Assembly: GCA_913061105.1 (NCBI GenBank)
Contig: CAJXVJ010000009.1
Coordinates: 1-32,304 of the forward strand
DNA: 32,304 nucleotides
From: an uncultured Alcanivoracaceae bacterium
GTDB lineage: Bacteria; Pseudomonadota; Gammaproteobacteria; Xanthomonadales; Marinicellaceae
Direction: 5' to 3'
Shown: positions 18,443-29,170 of the stretch, in pieces
Numbering within the stretch: position 1 is the stretch's first letter
Layout: each line of letters starts with the position of its first letter
Notes under the pieces: model-generated
Database searches by the model: none
Told to the model about the DNA's origin: nothing
The model's input: the letters and a program-made list of their open reading frames with translations, nothing else
Program-made: the position numbers and the translations under genes

Positions 18443-18990
18443 GTGCTCACCATTGGTGTCAGTTTGTTTCTTAATTTTTGTACAGCGCGGTAAATAGTCT
18501 GTTTACAGGCATTGTTGTTTATCTTTAATTGTTTAGATATTTCAGCTATTGAATAACCTTGCTGGTGTTTCAATGTAAAGGCCAATCTTTCAACATCGGT
18601 TAAACCGCTTAATGCAGATTGTAATTGCCTGTTTAAATCTAATTGATCTTCGTGGTTGATTTGCTGGTTGTGCTTTTCGCTGATGCTTGGATTCTGTTCG
18701 ATTGAATCTGTCTGCTTATGCTGTTTGGCTTTTCTCAGGTAATCTATTGATGTATTACTGGCTACTCTGAATAACCATGTAGAAAATTTAGCATTGGCCT
18801 TATATCTGGGCAACGCTTTATAAGCTTTTATAAACGTGTCTTGGGTAATGTCCTCAGCACAGGCTTTATTGGCAGCGTATCTAAAGGCCAATAAATTTAC
18901 AGCTTTCGAATAATGAATAACGAGACTGCGGAATGCCATCTTGTCGCCATTAATGGCCTGTGTGAGTATTTTGTCGTCTATTTCTTGCAT
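18439..18990 (-). CDS. ECF-family RNA polymerase sigma-70 factor
   Basis: Region 2 (AEDITQDTFIKAYKALPRYKANAKFSTWLFRVASNTSIDYLRK) and region 4 (LTDVERLAFTLKHQQGYSIAEISKQLKINNNACKQTIYRAVQKLR). Confidence 0.95.
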   Translation of the reverse strand: MQEIDDKILTQAINGDKMAFRSLVIHYSKAVNLLAFRYAANKACAEDITQDTFIKAYKALPRYKANAKFSTWLFRVASNTSIDYLRKAKQHKQTDSIEQNPSISEKHNQQINHEDQLDLNRQLQSALSGLTDVERLAFTLKHQQGYSIAEISKQLKINNNACKQTIYRAVQKLRNKLTPMVST

Positions 18991-19075
18991 GATACAAGTT
19001 TAAACGCACATTATTGAAATTGGTTATTATTTTATTTAATTATTTTAGCAACCTAAATAAATTGAAACGACATAA

Positions 19076-19104
19076 ACAAAAATGCCCAATTATAATTGGG
19101 CATT
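19076..19104 (-). terminator. Rho-independent terminator of trhO
   Basis: AATGCCCAATTATAATTGGGCATT near-perfect palindrome followed on the minus strand by a T-rich run (TTTTTG). Confidence 0.8.
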
Positions 19105-19126
19105 TAAACCATCCATTATTTTGGTT

Positions 19127-20113
19127 TTATGATTGTCTTCTTGCCTTTTCTTTACGCTGAATTTTAATATCGTGGCGTTTCTTGATTATCTCTGTCACAG
19201 TTCCACCAATGTGTTCTTCGCCTCTTTTTTTGGCAAGCAAGATTTGTTTCTCACGTTCTGCAAATCTTTGCTTTTGTTCATCAGTGACATCTTTGTAGCA
19301 ATGTGGACAACTCACGCCCTCTTGATAATGTTCACTGGACATTTCTTCAGCGGTTATTGGGTATCGGCAGGCATAACATTGTTCGTATGATCCTTTTTCT
19401 AAATCGTGATTAACAGCAACACGATTATCAAAAACAAAACATTCCCCTTTCCACATTGTTTCGTCTTTTGGGACTTCTTCCAAATATTTTAAAATTCCAC
19501 CTTGTAAATGAAACACTTCATCAAACCCTTGCTCCATTAAAAAAGCGGTAGATTTTTCACAACGAATGCCACCAGTACAAAACATCGCCACTTTTTTGTG
19601 CTTTTTGGGATCCAAATTGTCTTTAACATATTTTGGAAATTCTCTGAATGTATCAGTATTGGGATTGACTGCTTTTTCAAACGAACCAATTTGGTATTCG
19701 TAATCATTGCGTGTATCAATTAAAATGGTTTCTGGATCTGAAATCAATGCATTCCAATCTTGGGGCTTAACATAACGGCCCACTTTTAATTTTGGATCGA
19801 TGCCTTGGACACCCATGGTCACAATTTCTTTCTTGAGTTTAACTTTGGTGCGGTAAAATGGCATTTCATCGGTAAAGGATTCTTTTGAATCGAAATCAGC
19901 CAGTCGAGAATCGTTTCGCAGCCAGTTTAGCACGTTTTCTGTTCCTACTTTTTCACCGGCAATGGTGCCATTTATGCCTTCTGATGCTAACAGTAGAGTC
20001 CCACGGACTTCATTGGCAAGCATGACATCTAATAAGGGTTGACGTAGGTCTTGATAATCTTCAAGACGCACAAAGTGGTACAAAGCCGTAACGACAATTG
20101 GTTGGTTTTTCAT
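19127..20113 (-). CDS. trhO: TrhO (YceA) rhodanese-type tRNA uridine(34) hydroxylase
   Basis: 328 aa; [61 protein letters not shown] motifs. Confidence 0.95.
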   Translation of the reverse strand: MKNQPIVVTALYHFVRLEDYQDLRQPLLDVMLANEVRGTLLLASEGINGTIAGEKVGTENVLNWLRNDSRLADFDSKESFTDEMPFYRTKVKLKKEIVTMGVQGIDPKLKVGRYVKPQDWNALISDPETILIDTRNDYEYQIGSFEKAVNPNTDTFREFPKYVKDNLDPKKHKKVAMFCTGGIRCEKSTAFLMEQGFDEVFHLQGGILKYLEEVPKDETMWKGECFVFDNRVAVNHDLEKGSYEQCYACRYPITAEEMSSEHYQEGVSCPHCYKDVTDEQKQRFAEREKQILLAKKRGEEHIGGTVTEIIKKRHDIKIQRKEKARRQS

Positions 20114-20200
20114 AATATTTGCTGGCCTGAACGTAAATCAGGTGCCTAAGTTAAAAAAATGCATCTTATCGTAAATGTTTACAGGAAAAAAGAGAAGCCC

Positions 20201-20827
20201 TTAATAATCTACCCAAAGTTCATGTTTTTGCATAATTGATAGGAACAAATCTGATTTTAGCCATTTTTCTAACCAGTTTTGTAAATACACATAAGCATTG
20301 TTATCAAACCAGTCTTTATTCACAAAAGCATATTGCCTGATAAACGGAAAGATAGCGATATCAGCCAAACTAACATCATCACACATTAGGAAATTTTGTT
20401 GTTTTAATTGATTATCTAATTTCTGTAAAAACCACATTGATTGGTCTCTGTATTCAATCTCTGATAAGGGATGCCTGTCTGAATACTTGTAATAATCTAA
20501 GATGGGTTTAAAATTTTCATCGCATGTTCTAATTAATTCAAACATTTCGCTTTGCAAAGTTTGATTGCCATTCAATATCCAATTATCAGAATCTTTTTGT
20601 TCTAATGCCCATAACATCACATCTAAACTTTCATCAATTACCCTACCATCAACAATCAAAACCGGTACAGTCCCTTTGGCAGAATAATCCAACATAGATT
20701 GGGGCTTGTCTTTTAATAGTATTTCACGGTGTTGTAATGTGATATCAGAATATGCCAATGCTACACGTGCACGCATCGCATAAGGGCACCTTCTGAAGCT
20801 GTAAAATATGATTGATTTTTGATTCAT
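20201..20827 (-). CDS. Glutathione S-transferase family protein
   Basis: IIFYSFRRCPYAMRARVAL thioredoxin-fold N-terminus, KGTVPVLIVDGRVIDESLDVMLW, C-terminal helical domain. Confidence 0.88.
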   Translation of the reverse strand: MNQKSIIFYSFRRCPYAMRARVALAYSDITLQHREILLKDKPQSMLDYSAKGTVPVLIVDGRVIDESLDVMLWALEQKDSDNWILNGNQTLQSEMFELIRTCDENFKPILDYYKYSDRHPLSEIEYRDQSMWFLQKLDNQLKQQNFLMCDDVSLADIAIFPFIRQYAFVNKDWFDNNAYVYLQNWLEKWLKSDLFLSIMQKHELWVDY

Positions 20828-20891
20828 AATTAACTAAGTTATAGATTTTATTTATCACCTTGGATAAAAATCTGTGTAATCGTTTTAATAT

Positions 20892-21950
20892 GTGGATAAT
20901 ACCACAATGGTTTTAAATTTTAATACATTATTCCCCACACTTAATAAAGTTGATGCCACTGGCGTTATCCGTACTGCTCCTGAAGATTTTAATGTCACAG
21001 AAATCAATAATGTTGAATTATCAGGATCGGGAGAACATTTGTGGTTGTATCTACAAAAAATTGGCAGCAATACTGAATGGGTGGCAAACAAGCTGGCCAA
21101 TGTTTGCCAAGTACCAAGAAAACAAATTGGTTTTGCTGGCATGAAAGACAGGCATGCAATCACCAAACAATGGTTCAGTATACAATTGGCCAAAGTATCT
21201 GATATTGAAGCCATTCAATCAGCCTTGCCTGATGACGTTACTGTTCTAAAATCTGATTATCACTATAAAAAAATTAAGATTGGTCAACTGGAATCTAATC
21301 ATTTTGAAATAGTCATTCGTAATATCGTCGGTTCAGCTGATCAAATTGAACAGAATATACAAAACATTATTGAAAATGGAGTACCTAATTATTTTGGCCC
21401 ACAAAGATTTGGCCATGACTTGGGTAACATACAAAAGTGTCAAGATTGGTTTTCTGGCAATTATAAAGTTAAATCTAGAAACTTAAAAAGCCTTTTAATA
21501 TCAACATCACGGAGCCATATATTTAATACAATTGTTGCACAAAGAATAAATAACAACACGTGGAATACAGCCATAGATGGAGATATTTTACAATTAGACC
21601 GAAGCCACTCCTGGTTCCCAATCAGTGATGCCACACCAGCTGAAATCAGCAAACGTCTCAATGAATTTGATGTGCATTTAACCGCAGCCATGTATGGAGA
21701 AGATGGTCCACAAAGCACTGGAGAATGTGCAGAGCTTGAGTTATCTGTGGCATCAGAATTTCAAGTCTATCAACAAGGATTTGAGAGATTCCGCTTGAAA
21801 CAAGATCGACGTGCCATGCGTATTTGTGCCAATGATTTTACATTTAAATGGATTAATAATGACTTGTATCTGTCCTTTAACCTCGCACCAGGTTCTTATG
21901 CTACAGGTGTAATGCGTGAAATATTAACAATTAGCGATCATAATGGATAA
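20892..21950 (+). CDS. truD: tRNA pseudouridine(13) synthase TruD
   Basis: EDFNVTEI, GFAGMKDRHAITKQWFS, VPNYFGPQRFGHDLGN and LAPGSYATGVMREI motifs. GTG start at 20892; alternative ATG at 20907. Confidence 0.95.
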   Translation: MDNTTMVLNFNTLFPTLNKVDATGVIRTAPEDFNVTEINNVELSGSGEHLWLYLQKIGSNTEWVANKLANVCQVPRKQIGFAGMKDRHAITKQWFSIQLAKVSDIEAIQSALPDDVTVLKSDYHYKKIKIGQLESNHFEIVIRNIVGSADQIEQNIQNIIENGVPNYFGPQRFGHDLGNIQKCQDWFSGNYKVKSRNLKSLLISTSRSHIFNTIVAQRINNNTWNTAIDGDILQLDRSHSWFPISDATPAEISKRLNEFDVHLTAAMYGEDGPQSTGECAELELSVASEFQVYQQGFERFRLKQDRRAMRICANDFTFKWINNDLYLSFNLAPGSYATGVMREILTISDHNG

Positions 21951-21964
21951 GAAATAATTCATGA

Positions 21965-22555
21965 TTATCCGTGTCTGGCCAATTTGTATTCTAAATTTTT
22001 TTTAACAGCAGGCCACTCTGAGTTGATGATTGAAAAAACCACTGTATCTCTGTAAGATCCATTTGCCATTTTATGGTGATTCCTCAGTACACCATCCTGT
22101 TTGGCACCTAGTCTTAATATGGCTGTTCTGGATGTTTGATTGTGCCAATGGGTTCTAAATTCGACTGCAATGGCATTCATCGATTCAAAGGCATGACTCA
22201 AGAGCAGCAACTTACATTCAGTATTAACTGATGATCGCTGGTAACTTTCAGCATACCATGTATACCCAATCTCGACTCTATGATTGGTGTTATCAGAATG
22301 ACAAAAACGGGTTGATCCAATGATTTTATTGCTGACTTTATCAATTATTGAAAATGGCACGGCAGTACCTTGCTTTTGAGCATTCAGTGCAAAGCTTATA
22401 TATTCATCAATTGTTTCTGAATTGGGAACAGATGTAAACCACAACTCCCATAATTTACCATCAGATGCAGCTTTCACCAAATCATCGCTATGTTCTTGAG
22501 TCAGTGGTATGAGCTTAATGCTTTCAGATTCTAATTCTATTTTGTTTAGCCACAT
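21965..22555 (-). CDS. GNAT (RimJ/RimL-type) N-acetyltransferase
   Basis: IKLIPLTQEHSDDLVKA, KIIGSTRFCHSD...VEIGYTWYAESYQRSSVNTECK, RTAILRLGAKQDGVLRNH. Confidence 0.88.
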   Translation of the reverse strand: MWLNKIELESESIKLIPLTQEHSDDLVKAASDGKLWELWFTSVPNSETIDEYISFALNAQKQGTAVPFSIIDKVSNKIIGSTRFCHSDNTNHRVEIGYTWYAESYQRSSVNTECKLLLLSHAFESMNAIAVEFRTHWHNQTSRTAILRLGAKQDGVLRNHHKMANGSYRDTVVFSIINSEWPAVKKNLEYKLARHG

Positions 22556-22578
22556 GTGTTAATCCTTCATTGTTCACT

Positions 22579-25500
22579 TTATGAATCTAATAGTTTTTTA
22601 TTGAATTGATAATTACTAAAATTAACTTTATACAGTAAACTGTATAATACTGGTATAAAAATTAAAGTAATAACCGTGCCAAACAATAATCCGACCATAA
22701 TACTGACTGCCATGCCTTCCCACATTTCACCTCCACTTAAATAAAGAGGGATCAATCCCAATACAGTGGTAAATGTGGCTAACAGAATCGGTCGGAAACG
22801 TTGAAGACAAGCCATAACAATGGCATCATTTTGATTCAGCTCACTGCGTTCAATCCCAATTCTATCCAATAAAACAATGGCGTTATTAATGATAATTCCA
22901 AAAAGAGAAATGACTCCTAAAAATGGCATAAAACCAAAAGGTTCTTTAAATACAAGTAAACCAATTACCACGCCAATTAATCCTAATGGGATAGTCAGTA
23001 AAACCATTGTCATGTGTCTAAATGAATTAAATTGAATAATCAACAACAAGACTATGATAAAACCTGATAGTGGTAAGTAACTAATCACAGACCCCATACT
23101 TTCAGCCGATTGTTTGGCGTCTCCACCCAATTCATAAGTATAATTTTCTGGCCAATTTTCTTGCATCTCTTGCTGCAACCAAGGTGTTATTTCTTTAGTA
23201 ACTAATGAAGCATTACCAGCTGCAGTTAATTTGCTTGTCACATTAATTGTCCGTCTTAAATTCAGTCTTTTTATCTTTGAATACTGCCACTGAGGATTAA
23301 TTTCAGCCACTTGTAATAATGGTACACTTCTGCCTGATGATTGAGCATAAATATTTAAAGTTTCTAATGAAGCCAGGCTTTGTTGTTGATTTGAGTCACT
23401 GCGCATCATTATTGGTATGGTTTTATTGTCTTCTCTGTATTCTCCCGTTTTAAAACCATCTAATACTGTTTTCAATGATGTAGCAATGTCTTGACTAGAA
23501 ACACCTGCGGCTTGGGCTCTTGATTGGTCGATATTTATTAAAAACTTTTTACTTTTTGGGCCCCAATCATCTTTGATATTTTTTGTTCCAGGTATTTTTG
23601 ATAATTTGTTTTTAATGGATTCAGATATAAGTGCCAATTCATCAGGATTATCTCCTGATACTTTAATTTCAATTGGGACACCTCCGCCTCCACCAGCTAA
23701 TACGCTGACTTTTATTTCAGCATTGGGGAAATTTTCAAATGTAAATTTGTCAAGTATGGCTACCATATCATTATTGACATTAAAGGAGGATGTATTGATC
23801 AAGAGATGTGCATAACTAGAATCAGCCTCTTCCTGAGAATAACCTAAATCATAAGATTCTGGGCCTTTACCGATATATGAAGACCAGTCTACAATGCCTG
23901 ATTGACGGGTTTCATTAACTTTGAGTTTCTCATGCATAAATGATTCAATTGATGCAACGATGCTTTCAGTAGACTCAACTTTTGTTCCAGCAGGAAGGTT
24001 GACGTCAATGGTAATTAAATTTCTGTCACTGTCGGGAAAAAATAAAAACTGAATATAGCCAAATCCAAATAACGACATCACAAACATGGAAAAAATCAAA
24101 ATCATTACCTTAATTTTATTCACCAATGCTTTTAATATCACTATTCGGTAAAGCTCTTTAAGTTTTAAGATAATTCTATCTATAAGGCTTAATTTGGTTT
24201 TGGATACATCTATTTTCATAAAGAAATAACAAAATAGTGTAATGACAGACAAAGCAATTACCCATGAAGACAACAATGCAATGGTGATGACAACAAAAAT
24301 TGGGCCAACTATGTCTCCCATTGATGTTGGCGACATATAAAATGCTAAAAATGCTGCCGATGTAGTCAGTGTAGAGATGAGTAATGGCATAAACAATTCA
24401 GAAACGGCTGCAATCGCAGCATTTTTTGCCTTAATGCCAGATTCCATCTTAACCATGATTGTTTCAGCCACTACAATGGCATTATCAACTAGCATACCTA
24501 ACGCCATAATCAAGGCGGCCAATGTCACTTGGTTTAACCCTATATCAATAATACCCATTATCATAAGTGTCATAATTGTTACTATCGGAATAAGGCTGGC
24601 AATGATAAGGCCAGTCCTAAAACCTAAGAAAAAGAGCATTACCAGTAATACAATAGAGATGGATTGGATTAAGTTAACCACAAAATTATCAATCTTATTT
24701 TCAATATAAGTATCTAAAGATGACACCCTGGTTAATTCTAAACCAACTGGTAACTTTGACTGCCAATATTTAATTCTCTCATCAACTTTGACACCTAGCT
24801 CGATAACATTGGCCTCTTTTTTTAAGTTGATATGCAATGAAACAGCGGTCCGTCCATTGAATTTAACAATCTGTACTGGCGGATCTATATAGGCTTTTCT
24901 TACGGTTGTGATATCACCCAGCTCAACTAATTGGGTGCCACCATTGCCAACAGGAATTAGCATTTGACTGATGTCTTTAACAGAATTGAAATTTCCTGTT
25001 GGCTCTAAGATGACCCGTTCTTCACCTAAATTAATTTCCCCACCTGAACTCAATATATTTGTCGATGTAATGATGTTCTTTAGCATATTAGACGTTAGGC
25101 CGTATTCATTAAGTTTGGCATTGTCAAATTCAACAAAAACCCGTTCTTCTTGTAATCCACCCAAAGAAACTTTGGCAGCCTCAGGGATTTTAATCAAATC
25201 ATCTCTGATATCATCAGCATAGTCTTTCATCTGTGCATAACTAAACCCATCAGAAGTCAGCCCAACTACAATACCATAAACATCTCCAATGCCATCATCA
25301 TTAAGATCGGGCACCACATTCTGAGGTAAGCCCTTTATGTTATCGATTTTCCTTCTTAATCTATCCCACACAGCTTGTAGGTCTTTACTATCAACTTCAT
25401 CTTTTAAGGCAACAGAAACCACTGATAATCCAGTTCTAGAGGTACTGGTCACATCTTTTAGTTCAGGTAATTCTTGAGCCAATTTTTCGATTTTATCAGT

Positions 25501-25689
25501 AACCAACTGTTCTACTCGCTCAGGGCTTGCTCCTGGAAACTCAGAGACAATCGATGCCACTCGGATTGTGAATGGAGGCATGCTATCCCTAGACAAAGCA
25601 GAATACATAGCCAAACCCATCAAAATAATACTGCCCAGAACAACCAAAGTGATTCTGTTTTTTTCTATGGATATTTTTGCAATATTCAT
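22579..25689 (-). CDS. RND efflux permease (AcrB-like superfamily)
   Basis: 1036 aa; FPGASPERVEQLVTDKIE, ALGMLVDNAIVVAETI, GIIINNAIVLLDRI; two six-TM blocks. Confidence 0.95.
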   Translation of the reverse strand: MNIAKISIEKNRITLVVLGSIILMGLAMYSALSRDSMPPFTIRVASIVSEFPGASPERVEQLVTDKIEKLAQELPELKDVTSTSRTGLSVVSVALKDEVDSKDLQAVWDRLRRKIDNIKGLPQNVVPDLNDDGIGDVYGIVVGLTSDGFSYAQMKDYADDIRDDLIKIPEAAKVSLGGLQEERVFVEFDNAKLNEYGLTSNMLKNIITSTNILSSGGEINLGEERVILEPTGNFNSVKDISQMLIPVGNGGTQLVELGDITTVRKAYIDPPVQIVKFNGRTAVSLHINLKKEANVIELGVKVDERIKYWQSKLPVGLELTRVSSLDTYIENKIDNFVVNLIQSISIVLLVMLFFLGFRTGLIIASLIPIVTIMTLMIMGIIDIGLNQVTLAALIMALGMLVDNAIVVAETIMVKMESGIKAKNAAIAAVSELFMPLLISTLTTSAAFLAFYMSPTSMGDIVGPIFVVITIALLSSWVIALSVITLFCYFFMKIDVSKTKLSLIDRIILKLKELYRIVILKALVNKIKVMILIFSMFVMSLFGFGYIQFLFFPDSDRNLITIDVNLPAGTKVESTESIVASIESFMHEKLKVNETRQSGIVDWSSYIGKGPESYDLGYSQEEADSSYAHLLINTSSFNVNNDMVAILDKFTFENFPNAEIKVSVLAGGGGGVPIEIKVSGDNPDELALISESIKNKLSKIPGTKNIKDDWGPKSKKFLINIDQSRAQAAGVSSQDIATSLKTVLDGFKTGEYREDNKTIPIMMRSDSNQQQSLASLETLNIYAQSSGRSVPLLQVAEINPQWQYSKIKRLNLRRTINVTSKLTAAGNASLVTKEITPWLQQEMQENWPENYTYELGGDAKQSAESMGSVISYLPLSGFIIVLLLIIQFNSFRHMTMVLLTIPLGLIGVVIGLLVFKEPFGFMPFLGVISLFGIIINNAIVLLDRIGIERSELNQNDAIVMACLQRFRPILLATFTTVLGLIPLYLSGGEMWEGMAVSIMVGLLFGTVITLIFIPVLYSLLYKVNFSNYQFNKKLLDS

Positions 25690-26792
25690 TAGTTTGATTC
25701 TTGCTTAATTAAGACTTCTTGGCCGTTCAAAAGGGTCTGCAAGCCAGCTGTTGCAATCAATTGCCCGCTTTTCAATCCTGAAACAACCTCAAATCCTTCC
25801 GAAGTGAGTTTACCGATTTGTATGGTTTGTTTATTTGCAATGGCTGTCTCGCCATTTTGGTTTAATAAAAAGACAAACCTTCCATTTGAATCCTCTCCAA
25901 CTGCAATAGACGGGACAACTAAAAATTTATCATTAGGTTGTGACTCGGAATCTTTAAAATTAAATGTGACATTTGCCGCCATGCCAGATTTAATTTCAGA
26001 ACTTGCATCCTCTACATCAATCGTAATGGGATAGGTAGCAGTATTGATATCCAATGAAGGAGAGACTTCAGTCACAACGCCCTTAAAATCTTTATTATTG
26101 AGAGAAGAAAAAGTCACCTGCACTGGCATGTTTAATTTAACATTGTTTATCACGCTTTCAGGTAATCCCAAACTTATATTCATGTGAGATCCTGAGTTTA
26201 ATGTTGCAATTATTTGACCAGAACTGATATTTTCATTGAGTTCTACATTAACTGCAGAAATCTCTCCATCAGATGGTGCATATAAATAACCATAATTTAT
26301 CTGGTCTTGTTGAATATCAACATTCCTCATTGCAGAGTTATAGTTTTGCTGTGCATTTCTTGCTGCATCTTTAGCGGCTTCTAAATCGCTCAATGACGAC
26401 CCACCTTTTTCATATAAGGCTTTAATTCTATTCAAGTTGAGTTTTGTTGTGTTCATTTTAGATTCTGAACTGTTCTTTGATGAAATTGAGTTTTCATAAT
26501 TTAGCCTGGCTTGAACATTGTCTAATTTAGCCAATAGATCACCCTTGTTAACTTTTTGACCCAATTTAATGTTTAATTCAGATAATACTCCATTGCTTCT
26601 AAAACTTAATTTAACCACTTGGTCGGTTTTTGAAGTTCCGCTAAATACGCGTACTTTATCTCCACCTGAAAATTCGACTTTGTGGTACTTAACAGGTCGT
26701 ACCAATTTTTCTTCAGAGACTTCTTCTTCACCACAAGAAACCAATAAAAAGAGCATTGTGCTTATTATCAAAATTTTTAAAGTTATATTCAT
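25689..26792 (-). CDS. RND efflux periplasmic adaptor (MFP) lipoprotein
   Basis: Lipobox (STMLFLLVSCGEE), GKVxKGxLLAKLD-type lipoyl half (LGQKVNKGDLLAKLDNVQARL), hairpin and barrel domains. TAATG overlap with the permease. Confidence 0.93.
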   Translation of the reverse strand: MNITLKILIISTMLFLLVSCGEEEVSEEKLVRPVKYHKVEFSGGDKVRVFSGTSKTDQVVKLSFRSNGVLSELNIKLGQKVNKGDLLAKLDNVQARLNYENSISSKNSSESKMNTTKLNLNRIKALYEKGGSSLSDLEAAKDAARNAQQNYNSAMRNVDIQQDQINYGYLYAPSDGEISAVNVELNENISSGQIIATLNSGSHMNISLGLPESVINNVKLNMPVQVTFSSLNNKDFKGVVTEVSPSLDINTATYPITIDVEDASSEIKSGMAANVTFNFKDSESQPNDKFLVVPSIAVGEDSNGRFVFLLNQNGETAIANKQTIQIGKLTSEGFEVVSGLKSGQLIATAGLQTLLNGQEVLIKQESN

Positions 26793-26808
26793 GTTATCGA
26801 TTTTCCTG

Positions 26809-29148
26809 TCATTGTTTATTCAAAAATGTAAAAAAGTCTTTTCTAAATTGTTCATTCTCTTGTTTTGTATTTAAAAAGAAGTAATATCCAAGTGATCTTT
26901 CAAGCTGAAGTGAAGTAATCAAAAAATTGTATATCGCATTAGATTTTGCCAATTGGGAATTAATGTAATTATTTTGAGCATCAATTAATTGTACAATATT
27001 AACCGCACCATTTGCATAGGATGCTTTGGTTAATTCTAGTGATTCTTTTGCTGTTTGTTCGGATACTTCAGAAAGGTTAATATTTGACATTTCATTTATC
27101 AACCTTAATACTCCAGTCCTAATATTTACATCAATTAACTGTTCTGTATTTTGTTTTGAAATATCTAATTGCTCTTGCTTAATAATCGCAGTTTGCCTGT
27201 TAGTACTAAATTGGTTTTTATTAAATAACGGAACAGAAAATGACAGTGCAACATTATAGTTATCATCTAAAAATGAGCTGCCTGGTGGAGGCTGACTACC
27301 TGTTCCACTGCGGTTAAATGTATTGTTATACTGTCCTTGCAATGAAATTGTTGGCAAATACCTATTGCGTCCATTGAGTTCGATTTCTTTTTCTACTGCT
27401 TGATTGTTATATTTGATGGCTTTTAGTTCTGGGGCATTTAATTTGGCTTTAGCAATCGCAAACTCAATAAAAGGGATTCTCAATTCAGGATCATCTAGCA
27501 GTTCTGTCAATAAATTATAGTTATAGTCTTCAAACACACCTTTATCAAGTTTAACATCTTCAATATCAATTTCCTGATCAGGCGCATTGTTGAGCAATTG
27601 GTTCAAGGAAATATAAGATTGTTCTAATTGATTTGCCGCTTCTACCATGACTTGAGTATTTTGAGCTTTAGCACTTAAAAAACGCAATGAATCAGATTTT
27701 CCTGACTGACCGATTTCATAACTCTGTTGTGCCAGTTTAAGGTTGTCTTTTGTTAATTTTAAGTTGAGTAATTGAATCTGAGCATTAGTTTTCAATATTA
27801 ACACCGTGAAATAAGCGTTTACGGCATCAAAGATTGTATCTAATTGTTGTGCACTAAAATTTTCTTTTTGGGCTTTTATCAAACTTTTTTGTATGGCAAT
27901 TTCTGAATTGGCTGCATTTGAATAGAGGGTTTGATTAACGTTTAAATTCCCTGAGCTAGAAAATTCGGGATTACTGCCATTACTTAACTCGGCTAAATCA
28001 GGATCAATATATGCGCCGGTGACAGAAGCTGAAACTGTTGGTTTATAATTGTTTTTAGCAGATTTTAAATTCTGCTGGCTTAAATCAACATCAAGGCTTG
28101 ATATTTTTAAATTCAAGTTCTTTGACAATACTTGATTGATAACTTCAACTAAGTTCATCTTATCTTGTGAAAGAATATTGTTAAAATCACCAACGAAATC
28201 TGTGTCAGCTATTAAGCTGTATTTAATAGGCACACCTATGGCTTCTGCGGTATTGTAGTTAATTGTTAGTTGAGAAGTATAATCAATAAAAACCGGCATA
28301 TCAGCTAATGGAGTGCCTAATATATAAGAATCAACCGTAAGCGCTATTCTTCTAAAAAACTGTTCAATGTCACCTTCTGCCTTATGGCTAGCCATAATCC
28401 CAGCTTTAACCTGGTTAATGCTATTAAGTGTAAAAGACGGTATTTTCTTTTCGATTAACTTTATAGCCAGACGTTTAACATTATCTTCAGTTAAGAAAAA
28501 ACCACCTGCAAGATAAATCGCATCAATACCATTTAGTGCATTAATTATGTCTTCAACTGTTTCGAAAGGAATAATTTTATAACTTGAATTGATGCCTTTT
28601 ACTGCTTCATCAAGCACATCATTTAAGTTTAAAAACTCAACGATACCTTGATCGACAACGATTCCTACATTTTTAAAATGGGTCAATTGTTTTAATTTGG
28701 CCAAATCCTCTTTATACGATTCTGACTCAATCAAATAAGTAAAATTCTTAATCCCTGAGGTTTTTTTTGTTATATCCAAGTCATTGTAGTCTTGGTTAAT
28801 CGCACCAAATAATATGGTTGGTTTTTTGTGTAGTTTTTGTTTACTAACAACTTCACTGGTAATAACTCCAAATGCAATAACCATATCAATGTCATTATTG
28901 ATCATTTTTTGATATTGTTCAGCAGCCACTTTTATATCAAAATTATTGACATAAAATCCATTTTCTGGGAAATGAATACTGGCATCCTCACCAACGACGG
29001 CTTTTATTTGACTTTTTAACCGCTCCAATAAGACTGATGTCTTGTTTGAATGGTTATCTAACATTATTCCAATGTTATAGGATGATTTTGAATGCACCAA
29101 ACTTAATGGCAATGAAAAAAGAAGAAATATTAGAATTTTTTTATACAT
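26809..29148 (-). CDS. Fusion protein: N-terminal ABC substrate-binding-like domain (PF04392-type) plus C-terminal TolC-family outer-membrane efflux channel
   Basis: Residues ~20-318 read as an ABC_sub_bind fold ending AGIMASHKAEGDIEQFFRRIALTVDSYILGTPLADMPVFIDYTSQLTINYNTAEAIGVPI. Residues ~330-779 have TolC repeats (DAVNAYFTVLILKTNAQIQLLNLKLTKDNLKLAQQSYEIGQSG; ...LTKASYANGAVNIVQLIDAQNNYINSQLAKSNAIYNFLITSLQLERSLG). Confidence 0.88.
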   Translation of the reverse strand: MYKKILIFLLFSLPLSLVHSKSSYNIGIMLDNHSNKTSVLLERLKSQIKAVVGEDASIHFPENGFYVNNFDIKVAAEQYQKMINNDIDMVIAFGVITSEVVSKQKLHKKPTILFGAINQDYNDLDITKKTSGIKNFTYLIESESYKEDLAKLKQLTHFKNVGIVVDQGIVEFLNLNDVLDEAVKGINSSYKIIPFETVEDIINALNGIDAIYLAGGFFLTEDNVKRLAIKLIEKKIPSFTLNSINQVKAGIMASHKAEGDIEQFFRRIALTVDSYILGTPLADMPVFIDYTSQLTINYNTAEAIGVPIKYSLIADTDFVGDFNNILSQDKMNLVEVINQVLSKNLNLKISSLDVDLSQQNLKSAKNNYKPTVSASVTGAYIDPDLAELSNGSNPEFSSSGNLNVNQTLYSNAANSEIAIQKSLIKAQKENFSAQQLDTIFDAVNAYFTVLILKTNAQIQLLNLKLTKDNLKLAQQSYEIGQSGKSDSLRFLSAKAQNTQVMVEAANQLEQSYISLNQLLNNAPDQEIDIEDVKLDKGVFEDYNYNLLTELLDDPELRIPFIEFAIAKAKLNAPELKAIKYNNQAVEKEIELNGRNRYLPTISLQGQYNNTFNRSGTGSQPPPGSSFLDDNYNVALSFSVPLFNKNQFSTNRQTAIIKQEQLDISKQNTEQLIDVNIRTGVLRLINEMSNINLSEVSEQTAKESLELTKASYANGAVNIVQLIDAQNNYINSQLAKSNAIYNFLITSLQLERSLGYYFFLNTKQENEQFRKDFFTFLNKQ

Positions 29149-29170
29149 AGTATTATTCTATATTTTGAAT

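Noticed and set aside
22579-25689. Possible loss of proton-relay residues in the RND permease (LVDN and INNAI instead of AcrB LVDD and VKNAI)
   Set aside because: DN/NN variants at these positions are common in non-AcrB branches of the RND family; not unusual without a phylogeny.
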